A stretch of 64,000 nucleotides of DNA from Parelaphostrongylus tenuis. Lineage: Eukaryota > Nematoda > Chromadorea > Rhabditida > Metastrongylidae. The position numbers and the translations under genes were made by a program. The notes under the pieces were generated by a model that was given only the letters and a program-made list of their open reading frames with translations, ran no database searches and was not told the DNA's origin. Of this stretch, positions 1-14,365 are shown piece after piece. The DNA is taken from assembly GCA_019055375.1 (NCBI GenBank), contig JAHQIW010001446.1, forward strand, positions 31,815-95,814. Direction: 5' to 3'. Numbering within the stretch: position 1 is the stretch's first letter; each line of letters begins with the position of its first letter.

Positions 1-60
1 TAGAATAATCGGCAATCTATGGCTAATTTTGGAGTGTTCCAATTTATGACAGTGCAAATA

Positions 61-63
61 CAT

Positions 64-119
<56 letters not shown>
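61..119. repeat. (AT)n microsatellite
   Basis: Almost uninterrupted AT dinucleotides. A simple repeat with no coding content. Confidence 0.95.
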
Positions 120-122
<3 letters not shown>

Positions 123-1550
123 ATTATTTTCTTGCTCCCATTAAGCTAAGCTCAAGCTGAGTACATGATCCGCAACTTCAAACTGGAGATCTTTGCTGAA
201 CTATCATCCTGACGCTCAATCGGACACAATGGAACGGCTTTGCATCTCCAGAAGCTGCTCAGCCAAAATAGTACAATATCTGACACACAAATTCTATTCT
301 TTTTTGATTATTCAACCTTCTTACAAATATTTTTCCCAAGCCTACCAACCGTCCCTACGGGGGCAGAAATTAGCGTCAGGATTGTTTCATGTACAGCTAG
401 CTCTCTCCAATTCGTAACTGGCGATTGCTCGTGACGATGAACTTGGAGCGCTTTATCAAAGCTATCCGAGGATTCAAAAAGGAGACTTTTTCAATCAATG
501 AAATTGAAGGAAAGAAGATCAGAAAGACTCATGTATTTGTCGAACTCACACCCAAAGCGAGAAGAACTTCGTGGACGATGAGTGCATGGAAACGAATTTA
601 ATGTAAAAATGCTGGTATGCACATATTTTATGTTCTAAAGAATGGGCGAACACTGATAAGAAAACCATGAAGCCTAATAAAGCTTCATCGTTAATGTCAT
701 AGCCGTTAGGTTGCTAATGATTGTTTTGGCGACAGTCTCCAATAACACTTTGACATTTAATATATTATATCACATATACAAGTCAGCCCATTTTAAACAG
801 ACCACATGACATGCGCAGCTCAAAAATGGCTATTTGACATACTTTTTATATTCTCGTAAAGTTTTTCTTCCGTGTTTTTTTTGCATTTTTTTCGTATTTC
901 ACTTGACCTTCTTACAACTGCTCTTCGTTTTTTGATCTCATTTGCAATACGCGAGTGAGTGAAAGAATTTCCTCGCCTGAAAATGATGTTAACTCGTCGT
1001 CGGGCCCTCAACGTCTTTCAATTTCGCTAAGTACTCGTTCGTAACGCTTTTCTTCTCTTATGAGCACCATTTGTGTGTCCAGAACTTAATTACAAATGCT
1101 CATATGGATGACATAAAATGAATAACGACTATAGTGATCCCAGTATATCCTGACTAATAATAATTTTCTGTTCCAGTAAAAATATATTAATCAAGTTTTA
1201 GAATGTTCAAAATTAAACGGTAAAAGCTCACAAGCTTTTGAAGAAAAAGAAGTAGCAACCTCGCGAAGTTTTGGAAGAAAAAAAAACTGTACGATTTAAT
1301 TTTCTAAATCACCTTTCTGCTCTATTATCTCTCAAGCAACGATTCGTATGAAGAATTAAAATATTTTTCCCATGAATACCAATACCATTTTATTCGAGTG
1401 CTTTGAGCTTAGTTTCATATTCCAAATAAGTTCTTGAAAATCCGGTCGTTCAGAGAAAAGTTTACTCTCGAATGTACTGTATTTCTACTGCTTTTTTCGC
1501 GGTGTTATGATGGTACTTATATAACAAAGAGAACTGAGTGGTGAGCAAAA
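120..1550. other. no gene seen
   Basis: Only short frames are open and none resembles a known protein. A stretch near 430-600 can be read as a short open segment starting MNLERFIKAIRGF, but no family or splice context supports it. No RNA gene was seen. Confidence 0.5.
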
Positions 1551-1554
1551 ACAC

Positions 1555-1765
1555 AGCCGCAGGCGGGAATCGAACCCACGTTTCGTCCTTTCCGGGGACG
1601 CGTGCTCTACCACTACACCACTGAGGCACATTTGCCCGACCACTCATTCTTCAACATCTCTATGTTAGCTGTCAGCCACCAACCTTCAACAGGTTCAGTC
1701 GGATATGCGATTTCGCTTTATAAATCCCGTTAAGCTGACAGCTAAGGGTATAAAAGTTAAGTTAA
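1555..1765 (-). mobile_element. tRNA-derived SINE
   Basis: On the minus strand a tRNA-like head starts near 1628 with GCCTCAGTGGTGTAGTGG (A-box-like) and carries GGGTTCGATTCCCGCC (B-box-like) near 1562-1580. The anticodon arm CGTCC/GGACG is paired. The neighbouring stretch 1650-1765, reading GCTGTCAGCCACCAACC on the plus strand, recurs beside other copies near 29480 and 30045, so this is a SINE rather than a functional tRNA gene. Related heads lie at 4010-4085, 29385-29470, 29930-30000, 30205-30285, 39745-39830, 40045-40125 and 44482-44545. Confidence 0.7.
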
Positions 1766-1769
1766 AAGT

Positions 1770-4005
1770 TATAGTTTTGGTTATGAGTTATAGTTTCTCT
1801 TAGTTATAAAGTTTACTCTATTCAATGAGTACAACTCGTGGGCAACGATAGAATCACTCATCGATATGATTTTAGAATAAATGCATTGTAATTGCAGAGG
1901 CGTAACCAGTTGCATGGCTGCTACAAAAAATGGGCGTGTCTTTATGAACGATTGGGCGTGGCTTTGTTCTTGGACACATTGTTTGCAGGAGGTCGTATTT
2001 GCCTCAAAGATTTTTTTTTTCATATCATTTCTTTCAAAAACCGCGTGGTGAAAGGCTCTATCCGCTTGATACGTGTGAATGAGCATTGTCGCAGAATGGC
2101 AGGACACCGTACTATCTCTTTTTGTCCCTTGCCACCTCTCTGTCACTCTTGTGGAACAACTCAATTGAACCTTTTGCTGGTCATTTTAGCTTTCAATTAC
2201 TGGTAGTCGCAATACACATTATTTTCCTACACAAGAAGGAGTGGCAAATTCATTGAATCCTCTCTCGAACAGAATAAACGACGCATTCCTAGAGCGCCTC
2301 AAATTGTAAGTGTCTTGGCACTTCACGTTGCCCACCTTTCTTCCACCACACGTAGCGACGCCAGCGATATAAAGAATAAATGTAACAAACGTCATAAATT
2401 TTTATTTTCTAATATCAATGAGCCATCAAACAGACTCCTTCCTGATTTGGCTTTTCTGCGGCGAAATTGAGTGTTTTTATTTCTGTTGCGAATTTTCTAT
2501 AGAGAAGTGGTTAGTAGAATATCACAGTAAGAATCGGTTACGTCTCAATGATCTGTCCACTTTTTTCACTGAAAGCTAATACTAGCTTTGCATCCAACTT
2601 ACAGCGTATCTATATCGAAAAAAAGAAATTGCGATTAAGTTCTGTGTCACTTAATTTGAAGAGAACATGTTCTACATAGACTTTCTTATTGTTGGTTACA
2701 CCAGCCTTTCCATCTGCAATCGTTACCTTCACTTCTCTTTTTCGATTTTCTTTTCGGAGGTTCTACTTTTTCGTCTCTCCGTACTCCTTTTAGTTCATCT
2801 CTATTTTCACCACTCCATTCAATTTTCGCATTATCTTTTTCTTCCACTTATTCCACCTCATCTGCTTTCTTCACATTTTCTTCTTCCTACTGCTTCATTC
2901 ACTAGCTGACTTTCGTTATAACTGCAGTTAGGGCAATTTGTTGCGCAACCCAATACTTGCAATGAGTGCTGTCATTAATGGGGCCAACTGACCTGCATAT
3001 ATTAATTTTCATTTGCCAGAATTCTCTCACTCTACTGAAGAAAAAGTAATCGGCTCAGCTTCATTGTTTACATATTATTGAAATGTTTTACTTAAGGTTC
3101 TCTTTTACGTTCGACTGTAGCTTTATTCTGCTTAAAAGAATTATTCAATTTACTTGATTTTGTCTTAACGAGTAGTAAACTTTATGGAGCGCATAATTAA
3201 CAAATGTTGTCTCGCAAGGTAAGTAAAACTGGTACGAAAATCTCAGAATTCATTTTTGTAATAGATTTTCTCCTCGTAAGATATATTTTGCTCTGTCATT
3301 CTTACGTGTGTTGAGACTATTTGTGACTACCTGCATGGAAGTTCACCTAGCGATCAAAATACAGATTGAGCGAATAAAACCAATAGCAATTATTGAAATT
3401 CTGGCTCATTTTTTGAGGCATATATCTATTATGAGAATAATGTGTACTGAAGAATGGAACAACACCGATGTCCTTGACAAGTTTATTACCCACGGGACCT
3501 TGCCCTTCCGTCCCCACACACGCGCTGGGTGACGCCGAACCGAGACAAGCCATCGAACAGAAGACGCAGCGTGCGTTCACTGGGCACTGAACCATATGAG
3601 ATAAAGAAAAGATTTTTCAGATTTAACATGACTTTCCTTTCGCCTATATAAACGGTAGCAAGTGGTTTTACGTCATACGCATGGTCTTTTGTTCAATCCC
3701 ACATCTAGGTCTAGTCTAGCCGTGCTATCGAACTGTTTGTGAGCATTACATCGCTGCCGGACTTATTTGCGATGATATGGCATCATCTTGATACATCGTT
3801 AATCAGCTGCAAATAATTTTATTAACCAGAAAAGCGTTCGATCACTGTGACGATGTTTGATCAAACCAAGTGTGTGGCGGATCCTTTATGGATCAACCAC
3901 GACACTTTTCTATCTATCTTTTGTTACCGTTCTCCTCTGGTTTTCATTACTTTCTACGTACATCCACCTAAGAAAACTAAAATGTAAGCATAAACTCGGT
4001 TCAAT
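1770..4005. other. no gene seen
   Basis: Short overlapping frames occur on both strands near 1780-2200 but show no recognisable motif or splice pattern. Pyrimidine-rich low-complexity sequence lies near 2690-2900. Nothing else is supported. Confidence 0.5.
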
Positions 4006-4007
4006 AG

Positions 4008-4085
4008 GTGTTGAATCCCCGTCTCAGCCATACCAGGGGCGCGTGATACCACTATACCACTGAAGCTACATTTTTGCTACCACTC
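4008..4085 (-). mobile_element. tRNA-like SINE head
   Basis: The minus strand reads GCTTCAGTGGTATAGTGG then a B-box-like segment ending GATTCAACACC. This is the same degenerate head family as 1555-1650. The anticodon and T arms are imperfect, so a functional tRNA is unlikely. Confidence 0.6.
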
Positions 4086-4089
4086 TAAC

Positions 4090-6510
4090 TGCGGTATATC
4101 CTATCGCAGGTGCATATTCCCTTAGATGCATATCTGAAGCATCATCACATAACAAAAAAAAAACAAAGAAATCCTAGGAATATCAAAAACTAATTTTTAC
4201 AATGTTTCCTGGGCTTCTTCAAAAGTTGGAGATTTTACTACAAATTCTTAACCTTATGATGCTGTTCACTTTCTGCAAAAGGTAATTTCAATGCTCTGAA
4301 CGATTTCCAAGTGACACACCACTCCAATTAACGAGCTCTTTTTTTTATATCAAAAAAACACGGTGCAATTTTCAGAGAAAAATTAACTATAAGTGTTATC
4401 GTTCTTCACGTAGTTATTCTCATTCCTCCTTCGTAACTATTCATATTTCGAGTAGTAAGTAGCTTCGGACCATGATATTTTGCAGTTCCATTGCCTTAGT
4501 GGATTTGCAAAAATAGTTTCCCGAAATTTCTGTTTATGGTGATTCTTTTTCTTGTTCTGCGGAGAATCTTATTGGGCTAATAAACCATTTTCAATTGGTG
4601 GTTATCTCTTATCAAAGCACTAAATTGACCAAAGGTCTTTATATCGAGAGAGTAGCGGATAATGATGTAAAGGGCGGAACAACACAGTGAATTTAATTAG
4701 TTTCTCTTACACTTACAAAAGAAACCTTTTTGTAATAAAGTTTGAACAGAAGAAGACCATGTTTGCCCTTATCATATTTCATTCATAGCTATTTCATAAT
4801 AGTAACATAACACTCTATACTTCATGACTTAAGCTTTTTATAGATAATTTACAGTCCATTCAAAGTCGGCGATTCTCCATTATTTTCTGATACGCCGCCA
4901 ACATTCCACAAAACGTTATTTACGTACTTGAAATTTGAGGAGGAAATTTCTTAGAAGAAATTATTGTGATCCTTTTTCTTATTGCTGAATAAATCTTAGA
5001 AGAGTAAAACGCTTCTTGCTGATCAGTTCAGTCATCACGACTTGCTCCACCTTCAACTTTGGATGAATATCTGCCTATATAATAAGCAGTAGTGCCCTAC
5101 AGATCTAAAAGTTCAGTACTTCACCCTCTCAGACAAACGTGATGTAACTTGGATCAATTTGCCGAGCCAGAATAGTATAGAGTCTGGTTTCTGACGCGAG
5201 ATAGAACCGACCAGCCATCTATGCGGCACTGATGTCCTAGCCACTACTACATTCTCGCTTGAGCTGCAAAAGATAACTGAGGTGATATGAAATCCTTGTG
5301 GTTATGCAGCATCATCCTTTCATCAACACTGTTGTCCACTTTGTTTTCCATCTATTTACTGAGGCTATCGACAACTACAACACAGAACCAGTTCCATTAC
5401 AACATTGATTTAACTCATTTGATAATGTCTTACAAGACAAACTCATTGCCGCATCCACTTTTTCTTCTGGATTTACTTCTTTAATGTCATTTATGTCAAT
5501 CCTTAACTTCGGAGCACTAAAGAAAAGCAAAGCAAATCGTTTCCGTTTCTGTTATTTCGAAGCGATCTCATGGCTCTTCTCATTGTTTCTCTTATAGATT
5601 TCTCTTTACTGTCGTTCTTCTGTTTACTACGGTATCGTATCCGACCAATATCTATGTTTACGCAGCGAGTTTTGTTAGAACAGGCGTAGGGACCATTGAT
5701 AGCAGAGTAAAGTGAGTAGTTTTTGAATATAACTCGCAAGTTATCATGTATTTATCAGTTTTATAGTGAGAAGGCATTTTAATGAGATGATAAAATATCA
5801 CTTGTGTAAGTAGCTTTTTGGTTCTTTTTTTTTCTTCCGTCGAAATGAATTATACCCAGTCAAGATCGTAACGAACAATATAGTCCCGAAAAATCAGGAA
5901 TTTTCTGCGAAAATTTGCAATAAGACGCTCTTCTTCTTATGGCCGCAACTCGTTCCGACGATTTTTTTCCTCTAATTATGCCTCTGCTGGCAAATTATGC
6001 AAAAGGATTACGGGGGAACTTGATTATGTCACATAGCATGAATTCGTTCATAATGTAAAAATGTTAAGACTGTGGAGCAGTTAGTTTCAAGGAAAAAAAC
6101 GCGCAGACGTCTTAGTACAATTTTCGGCAAGTTGCGAAGTTTTTATATTGTCCCTGCGGGGACGATTTAAGTAGAGAGAGGAGCTGGATTAAGTTGTAGC
6201 AGCTGTATGAACGCGAAAATCCTTCTCGTATCGTTTGATGTTTTGATGACCTCCCGATGGGATGGCGCCGGCGCTGGCTCTCATTCGTCATAAATCTGTC
6301 GCACAACACACGTTCATCACCGTCACGTTACGTCAACTACGCAGTCCGGGAACGACGAAGTAACGAACGTCGTCTTTTGAGCTTGATAAATTTCAGGATT
6401 GATGTTGAGTTTCGTGACCAACTTTGTCTGATGGCTATGAAAGTGATTCTTCAATTATGATTACTGCATTTGGCACTCTTTTTTTCTCCCCTACATTATG
6501 TTGTAAGAAG
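4090..6510. other. no gene seen
   Basis: AT-rich sequence with short chance frames only. No exon with family similarity, RNA gene or long repeat was recognised. Confidence 0.45.
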
Positions 6511-6514
6511 GCAC

Positions 6515-6605
6515 CGTGGTTAGAAGTTCTGCGCAATACACGTAGTCGTTGGTTCGATCCGTTTCTAGGGAACACAAACCCCTTCCATTCGCGGTCGTCA
6601 AAATA
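6515..6605 (+). mobile_element. tRNA-like SINE head (Lys/Arg-like family)
   Basis: Contains CACCGTGGTTAGAAGTTC (A-box-like) followed by GTCGTTGGTTCGATCC (B-box-like). This is the head of the SINE family seen in full at 49905-50165 and 44108-44382. Body sequence is not clear here. Confidence 0.5.
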
Positions 6606-6609
6606 GTAC

Positions 6610-9600
6610 TGCACATGCCTGGGAGAAAAATAACAGTAACTTGACACATCGGTGTGCTTTCGAGAGTACTGGGTGAAACAAATTCCATTAAATCCTTCTT
6701 ATAATGCTAGAACTTGAGACCAATTTATGAAGCATCAATAAAAGACAATTCAACACTCATTCATCCTTCCATGCTTATCCAGAAAATGTCGCATGAGATC
6801 GATCCTTTTGATGAATTATCCTATGCACAGTTATTGCTGAGAATATTCCTAACTAACGAACGCCAATGTAAGGCGTTGATGCGAATCTCCGTTGCCGTTT
6901 CGGTTTTGCTTCGCTACCGTTCGCTCATAAGAGTTTACAGCTCAATACTGTTGTCCAGCAAGAGAAAAACAAACATGCTTTATGTTGCTTTAGGTTTCAA
7001 GCATCTGGGCACAGTAGCTGCAAGGTCGAAGAGAACAGTGACTGAGTCGTAAAAAATTGTTCTTCATTCAAGGAAAAAACATTTTATGAGACTTTACAAA
7101 GCCTTTAAATCTTTCTATACATCTTTAGAAAGTCCTCTGTAATCTAGTGTGTTAAGAAAAAAGACACGTGATTCTCGATTATCCAAATTACCTCCAATTT
7201 TAGATCGAAATTAGCTGAAATTCAACTATAGTGCTTTGTTGCTAGGGGAAAAAACAGACTATGCATTCGTTGTTTCCCGTGAGTGATTGGGATGGAAGCT
7301 CTCCACTACGTTAAACCTCTAGCCCCATTAAGACATTAGCATAAGATCAGAAACTTCTCAAATTCTCTCAGCTTCAGCCAAGATTTTTCATATTGTGCAT
7401 TCAACGACGACTCTCTCTGCCGATTCGTTAATCTGTAGTCGAGTTGCTTCAGATAGGAGCCAACAACTATGCTGATAATAAAATGCGTTAAAAATAAGTT
7501 CTCAAGGTTTTTTTTCACTTATTAAGCTATTTTAACATAGAAGGAAGTATTGCACGCAGCGTGTAGGCGTTAACATCGAGCACACACTACCTTGTTCAAG
7601 GGCGGATAAGATGCACCTATGAAACGTGGATAGAGTCCTTTGTGATCCATCATCCGCAGTTTATTTACCTTATCACAGCTAAATTATAGGTCATAGAAAA
7701 GCTACCAAATGTTGCTTTTTATTACATAGACAAAAATAATTTCGCATCTAGAAAAAATCCCTTGGCTAACGTAAGATTTTAAGCAGAGTGGTCATTTCTG
7801 CAAAATCGAGCTGTTTCAACTCCTCCAGATAGTATTTTTCAAATGTTCTTTCTCCGTTGTGTTTCAAGATAGCTGTAATGCAAAGAATAATTCCACCAAG
7901 CGGCCTATTTTAGTGCTTGTCAACTGGCTGCTTTTGAGTAACTTTGTTCCAGCTTTTGTCATGTATCACTGATGACGATAACGATAAACGGCGATGTTGT
8001 AGGTGAAAGATATTGCAATGGACTTATTGATAGTGGGGAGTTGTAGTTACATGAATTTTTTGAGTCTAAGCCAAGCCTAGGTGTGATTTCGTAATTTCTT
8101 ATTCAAAGAAATCTATTTGAAAAATTCTTTATAAATCGACGAGATCACAATTTCACAAGGACAGAAGACTTCTATAAGCTACTTTTATAAAATTTTCTTA
8201 TGCTTGCCTCATTGCAACCATTCAAGTCTCTTATCAAGAAACTTCAACTAGCTTAGAGATGCTTTTTTTACGACAGATTCTTGGAAGTCCCTCCCACAGA
8301 CTTTTTATCGACGGTATTAAATTGCGATTGTTCTCTGTGATTTTGATGTGTTGATGCTAAGTTATCTAACAGGATTAAGACTATGACTGTTGACTTTTGG
8401 ATCAATTTCACTTTCGGTAATGCCTAAGAGAGTTTTCTGAAGCACCCTATACCATCAGATATGCTTCATAACAGTGCAGTCAAATTCTAAGCTCAATTTA
8501 CCGTGTAGTACTGCGGCAGCTGATCACGGCGGTCGGAGCACAGTAATTAAGTGTGTTTGAAATAAGCAAAGTTCTTGGTTCAGTCGTGTAACTTAAGGAG
8601 AACCAAGTTAATCATCTTTTTGAAGCCGGCCAATGGGAAGCAGATTTGTTTCGAAGGGCAAGAGCACAAAAGGATACATCGGCAGGCCATTGCAGGTCAT
8701 TGTAGTTGAAGTACTTGTTCTATTCTATAATATTTACGATGCAGTGATCGAAGTTGGATTCACGAAGCGTTCTGAAGATCCAGTTAACTCTGATAGCTTT
8801 GCCCTTCATTCTTACTACACAGTTCGAGACCCACACTTCTGCCTTCCCAGAACTCTTCTGTTAAATTCAGTCTGTCAACAGCAGGAAATTGTGACGCCTT
8901 GAAGATTGCTAAGTTACATAGCGCTACACTTTATCCTGATGTGCAAAGCTTATCTATTTCGTGTGATGAAGATCCGAGAACAGATGCGCATTCACTGAAC
9001 TTAGTGGAAAATTACTTGGTCGTAGCCAAAACCACATGCCTATTATAGTGACCTCACGGGAGACAGAAAAGGACGAGAAGGAATTTGAACCGTTGTAGGC
9101 GCTCTCACATCACAACTGACTAAGAATTCGATCGGTACATATATGACTACAAACAATTTTTCATTAACTTCAGCGCTGATCAAACAGTTCCTGTTTCCTT
9201 GATGAGCACATATGACGCTGTCATCTGCAAGATTTCTTCAGTGTGATTTCGCGCTCCAGCAAATTCATCATCTTCAAAGCTCATTGTTCTTTTCCATAGG
9301 TTCTCCTCCAAATATTGATCAAATTGAGCACATTCAACACAAAAGAATTTTTTCAACTCGCACTTTTCTGTTGAGCGTATATCCTATTTTGTCTGTATCG
9401 AAAAAAGCGCGAAGTAGATGTATCTCAATGTCCACAGGATGGTGGATGTGCTCTGGTAAATCGTGTAGCTGTTTAAATTTCATAGAGTTTCAAACGAGTT
9501 GGTGTTTTACACAGTGGCGAAGAAAACAGATAGTTTGTCGAATTAAGAGCTTCTTCTGTCTTAATGGTAGGATCTCTTTAGAAGTCCAACCTATATTGCT

Positions 9601-12600
9601 GGCGCAAATGAAGCGTCTGCTCTTCAAGAAAACAATGAATTATTTGATCACTGCCGAAGATAATAGAAAGATCGGTCATAGGAACTGCCTCGTGAAGTAG
9701 TGACAGCATACTTTCGCCTTAACATACCATTTTATCACTAAAGCAAGCGACTTTCTTTGTTTAACTTGGTTTATTCCCGTCGTAGTTGGGTATTATGAAA
9801 CATTAAATCGTCTCAAACTTCAACGGGTGAAAACGGCTGCGAATTATGCGGTCCACCAGAGGACAGCCGTTAACGCTAGTCATTGACAGACGGCTACATC
9901 AAGCCTTTCTTCGATGCGATTAGAACAAGATTTGTGTGCGCTAAATAAGCGAGAGTTAAAGGAATATTCATGTCTTCCATATTTAGAGGGCATTTTGAGG
10001 ATAATAATAGGCTCTGAAAAGGCGGAGTCGCCGAAACGTCAGCCCATATTGTATTGAGCAAATTTTGTTATTAACAACCCCGTGTGTGCTCTCCAACAAA
10101 GAAATGAATTATCCCTTCTATTTTTGATCAATTATTACGTTAGCATCTTCACATCAGCTCAACAAGAGAGAGCGACTGAATTGTCGTTTCCACAGGTGCT
10201 CAGTTGGCTCAACCTACTTCTGTCGCGAAACTGAATGATCTGCCAAATCCTCTGCTCTGAAAAAATCAGGGAGTGGAAATGTGAGAAAATACGAACAACA
10301 GCAGACCTTTGCTTTGGATGTCTGCTAAGAAAGTTATTCTCATAGAGGATTTAGGGGACTTGAGCTGATCGGCGCCCGAAGCAGGCGTTGTTCGACTGGC
10401 AAAGACTGGTCGTCAGCATCTATCCATGCCGTCTCTCTTTTTACTTCATTCATTTCTGGAAGTCCCAACCAATACTTAAGGAGAAAGCTTTTAGAGCTAT
10501 ACAGTTTTGTGAATCAGGAAGGGGAACTCAATATAGAAAACCAATTTCCAGAGGCTTTTTGTAAATTAGCAAGCAAACAAAAGTTCTTATTACTTTTTCA
10601 TCCTTCTCATCAACATCATCACAAGAAACAGTCCTCATTGGATTTCGAACTTTTTGCTTTTATATATTCAAATGCAGATAATCATTATTTATTTTATCCG
10701 TTGGAACTTTCTTCTCTGTTAAGTTGATGTTACAATTTTCTCGGACTACCATCGTTGGCTTCTTTTTGCCAGAAAGGGCTTGAGTGGATTTAGGTTCTAT
10801 AATTCAAAATAGAATATTTCACAGTGTTAATTTAGTACCACAAGAACGTCTCCAATTTCCAAATAAAATCGAAAATTCCTCCATTTATTGTGAAAATCTT
10901 TTGTATAAGCAAATTAATAGGGTAATTTCAAACATTTTACCTTTGCCCATTAGCCCATTGTATCACAGCAAGACGTTAGTATTACTCCCATTCCATTTTT
11001 TTTCATTCGTTTTTAATTTTTTCACTGCTAGTCAATTTTGCTTGCGTCTCTTTGTATTTCGTTTCTCGTTTTGATCCCTTTCCGAGCTAGTTTCAGCAAT
11101 CCAGAAGAAAAAAGATTGCTGCTAAGTGTCTTTCTTTGATTACTTTAGAACTCAATCAGGACAATAAAATGTCTCAAATGTGATGTTCCTGCCGACATTT
11201 CTGCACCTCTTCCCGTTGATTGTCGTTTATGGTGAGAAATTTCTTCATCAGCGTTGTTCACTTATTCAATGTGTTTCCCTCACGGCTGTCGGCGGTCGTC
11301 ATGGGTTCTAGCAGCCGTAGGGTTAAGGAAGCGAAGTCAGTGCAAAGAAGCTTACTTACTCCTGCACTTATCCTAGATGACGTAGATTTTCTGAAAGAAT
11401 TAGGGTTGTAATTGCACAATAATCGAACCGGAAACGATAAAATCAAGAAATACCGTCTATCAGATTTACCAAAATAACTACTTCCTTTTCCACTATTTGC
11501 CGAACAGTCAAGAAAATGAATAGCTCCTTCTTTATCGAATTGAGTGTCTGCCTTTGAAGAAAAACTTTCGAAGGTAAAGCTTTTCTAGCAAAAATTCAGA
11601 ATATTAAATTTTTTTGTGACCGACTTCAAGTGATCATTATTCAAAGCCGATTGCGTTCGTTATCCAATCGGTTAGAATTAGGATCAGCTGAAAGCAGAAA
11701 TTTTGCAGTTTTGCCAGCTTTACCTCGTTAGAAATCAGCAAAAATATTATTATATTCAACCAAAGTATTTTCTACAACCTATGAAGTAAAGCGGCCAGTT
11801 TTCTATGATCTTATGGCTGAATTAGGAGAGTCAACGGTTTTCCAAGGTAGAGCTCAATTTTATTCTTCATAAAGTGAAATAATCACCAAGTTGACCTGAG
11901 CAGAATAAAGGATTTTAGTAAATATTTGAGAGATATAAAATAAATGCTGTTATTCCCGAAGAATCAAACAAATCCTAGTCGAGGGGCCACGACGAGTTCG
12001 CGTAGACGACTGAATATCGCCGCCATTATCGAGCTAACATCCCAAAGTAAAACATCGTTCAAAAAAGGTTCAGAACGCTACGAACTGAGCTAGAAAAGGT
12101 TTTTTCCTTACTCACTGAAATATTAAACTAACAATATAGAAAAGTCATTTTTTGCACACGACGAAATATTACGATGCTAACAACGCAATCCCTTGCGCGC
12201 TACATGGGCGAACGACTATAAAAACGAATTCATTTGCGAACCGAAAACAATCTGAAAAATGGGATCCAAACTCAATTAGTTGAGCAAAGGTTGCGCACAG
12301 TTTGCAATAAACACAATTTATCCCACCATCACCAGCCACCATCGCTCCCTAGGGAGGAACCCGTCAGTGAATCACAACACAAAAAAATTAGTAGCTTTTT
12401 CACAAGTATTCGCCTGAATATTCTCCTCACCACGTAGCGATCGATAAAGACCAATTGATCCTTAGTAGACAATCTCCACTTTCTTGAATATATACCGAAT
12501 CATTCGACTTATCGGCTTGTTGGTAACGTACACCGAGTCATAGACTCCAGTAGTGAAGCCGTCGTCGTAAATAAGCCGTAGGGGAAAGACGTAGAGAATT

Positions 12601-13680
12601 TCAACAAAGATTTTCCACACTTGCGTAAGGTTACGCAATAGTTTCACTGGATCATAAGAAAGTATGAGTATATTGGAAGCAGTTTGAAGTTGTTGATCTT
12701 TGATAACTCGTTGATTGCACCGTCGAAAAAGGTTCACACAGTGAAAGTTCTAACAAAATCCGTTCTAACCATATTATAATATAAGGTTCTCGTTTGATCG
12801 GTAGGAATTTCTTTTAGAATTTTCAACAGCTCTTACGACAATTAGCAAAGCCTTCTATGAGCTCCATTTGACAAATCAAAGCTGAAGGAGGTCTGCGCTA
12901 CTGAACTGTATGCATCGTATTCAATTCGTAAAGTAATAGATAGGTTAATTAAACGATGTATCCTCGACCCAAAAGATCTATGCCACCGTTCAGCTGTCGT
13001 TAATCCACTGCAGCCGTCTCGTCCAGAAGACAATTGTCAGCAATTAGATCTGAGCCGAAGGCAGTGGCTTTGACGGCGGCCGTAATGCACCGCCAGAGGA
13101 ACCATCGACGAAACGGCATTAACTGCTCGGATTTAATGTAGTTAGTTAGAGATAGCTAATTAGCCGTGTCTAACTGTTGCGAAGATATTCTGAAGTTGAT
13201 TGCACGCGACGTAAGATAGCCTTCATTGTCTAAATATAGTTACTGGTAATTTACAAGGCAGTAAGGCTTTGGGGAAGCATATGCATTTGACTCAATTCGT
13301 GGAATCGTAAGGATGCTCGAATAGTTGGCCTACTTTATGGGCTATTGATCAGTCAGTCAGTGATTATTCACCCAGAGATGTCTGATATCAATTTGTCGAT
13401 TCCCAAAGGTCGGAGGGTTTGGAGGGCCGAAGGCACGGTATCGAGGAACTGATGGATCCAGCATACACTGCAGAGAATGTACTTCTGACCACTAAGTCGC
13501 ATTCGGCAAACCGCTCAGAGAAGGGGAGGGGAATGAGGGCAATTACCAGTTCTGTATCAGATTTTTAACAATCTAGGATTTCTTCGGATTTTTCTTTCGA
13601 AGAAATGTCAAGTAGCAAAGAGTCAACTGGTTTTTTTTTAAACGGAAATGGTCTTATAGTTATATAAAGCTTCAATCAAC
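6610..13680. other. no gene seen; decayed repeats
   Basis: Frames of 60-162 codons occur (for example 9212-9700 plus), but none has a recognisable domain, conserved motif or convincing splice pattern. A fragment near 10010-10090 contains GGCTCTGAAAAGGCGGAGTC and CGAAACGTC, a motif shared with 28660-28715 and 47580-47625, so it is a dispersed repeat. A possible decayed tRNA-like B box lies near 9085 on the minus strand. Confidence 0.45.
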
Positions 13681-13684
13681 CTCG

Positions 13685-13822
13685 TAATGAAAGCATAGTG
13701 TCTCATCATTATTATCGTCTTCATTGTCTCCGTCGTCGTCTTCAACGTGATCAGCATTATCATCATAAAAAGTAGTTGGTGCCGTTGAAGTGGTCGTCAA
13801 GGTCGACTTCATCGTCATAAAG
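13685..13822. repeat. degenerate CGT/CAT trinucleotide-rich tract
   Basis: Repeated TCATCATTAT, CGTCGTCGTC and GTCGTCAAGG units make a degenerate trinucleotide microsatellite. It lies about 550 bp upstream of the first recognised exon of the menorin-family gene. No coding role was seen. Confidence 0.6.
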
Positions 13823-13874
13823 AATATATAGTACAAAATGAATTTATCGTGTAATACATTTGAAATTCTAGCTT

Positions 13875-13918
13875 GCGAGAGAGAAAGAGAGAGAGAGAGA
13901 AAGAAAGAGGAAGAGAGA
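13875..13918. repeat. (GA)n microsatellite
   Basis: An imperfect purine tract made of GA repeats on the plus strand. It lies upstream of the menorin-family gene; GA tracts are common near nematode promoters, but no regulatory role can be shown here. Confidence 0.8.
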
Positions 13919-14365
13919 TGTTCTCCCTTCTTCTTTTCTCAAAAAGTTGAGCGTAGCAGGTTCTCTTCAGTTTTTTTAAGGTAGAATAAATTAAGATTTC
14001 TGAAAAGCAAGAAAGGACTGCCGAGAATTTGAATTCGCATGAGCAACATTTTATATTGCAACATATATTATCGACAACATTAGACATCTAATATGATAGC
14101 TTCCGCGAATGCAAAAAAAAACATTAAACATGGAAGTCGACTGTGACGTCAACGCAGTCATAACATTAGTGGCAAAATGACAGGTGTGGTGTAGTAGAAA
14201 AAGCTGTCCTAATACGAACGCAGTTCTCAGGTCAATCTAACAACTCGTCCCCACCGCCCAACGGTGTAAATTTTGTCCTCAAAAGAATTGCAAAATGTAC
14301 TGACACAAATTATTATTCGCTACAATGCGAATATTTCTTGACGTTAAGGAGATGTCGGACGAGAG

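Noticed and set aside
1560..1628. Candidate functional tRNA on the minus strand
   Set aside because: Although A and B boxes are present, it has SINE body sequence attached and many sibling copies, and the loop lacks the expected U before the anticodon.
9212..9700. 162-codon plus-strand open frame
   Set aside because: Longest frame in the first 30 kb, but no motif, signal peptide, conserved domain or splice partner was seen, and its composition is that of AT-rich noncoding DNA. Treated as chance.
13320..13560. Possible transposon fragment (frame with LEGRRHGIEELMDP)
   Set aside because: No second copy in the window and no family resemblance strong enough to name.
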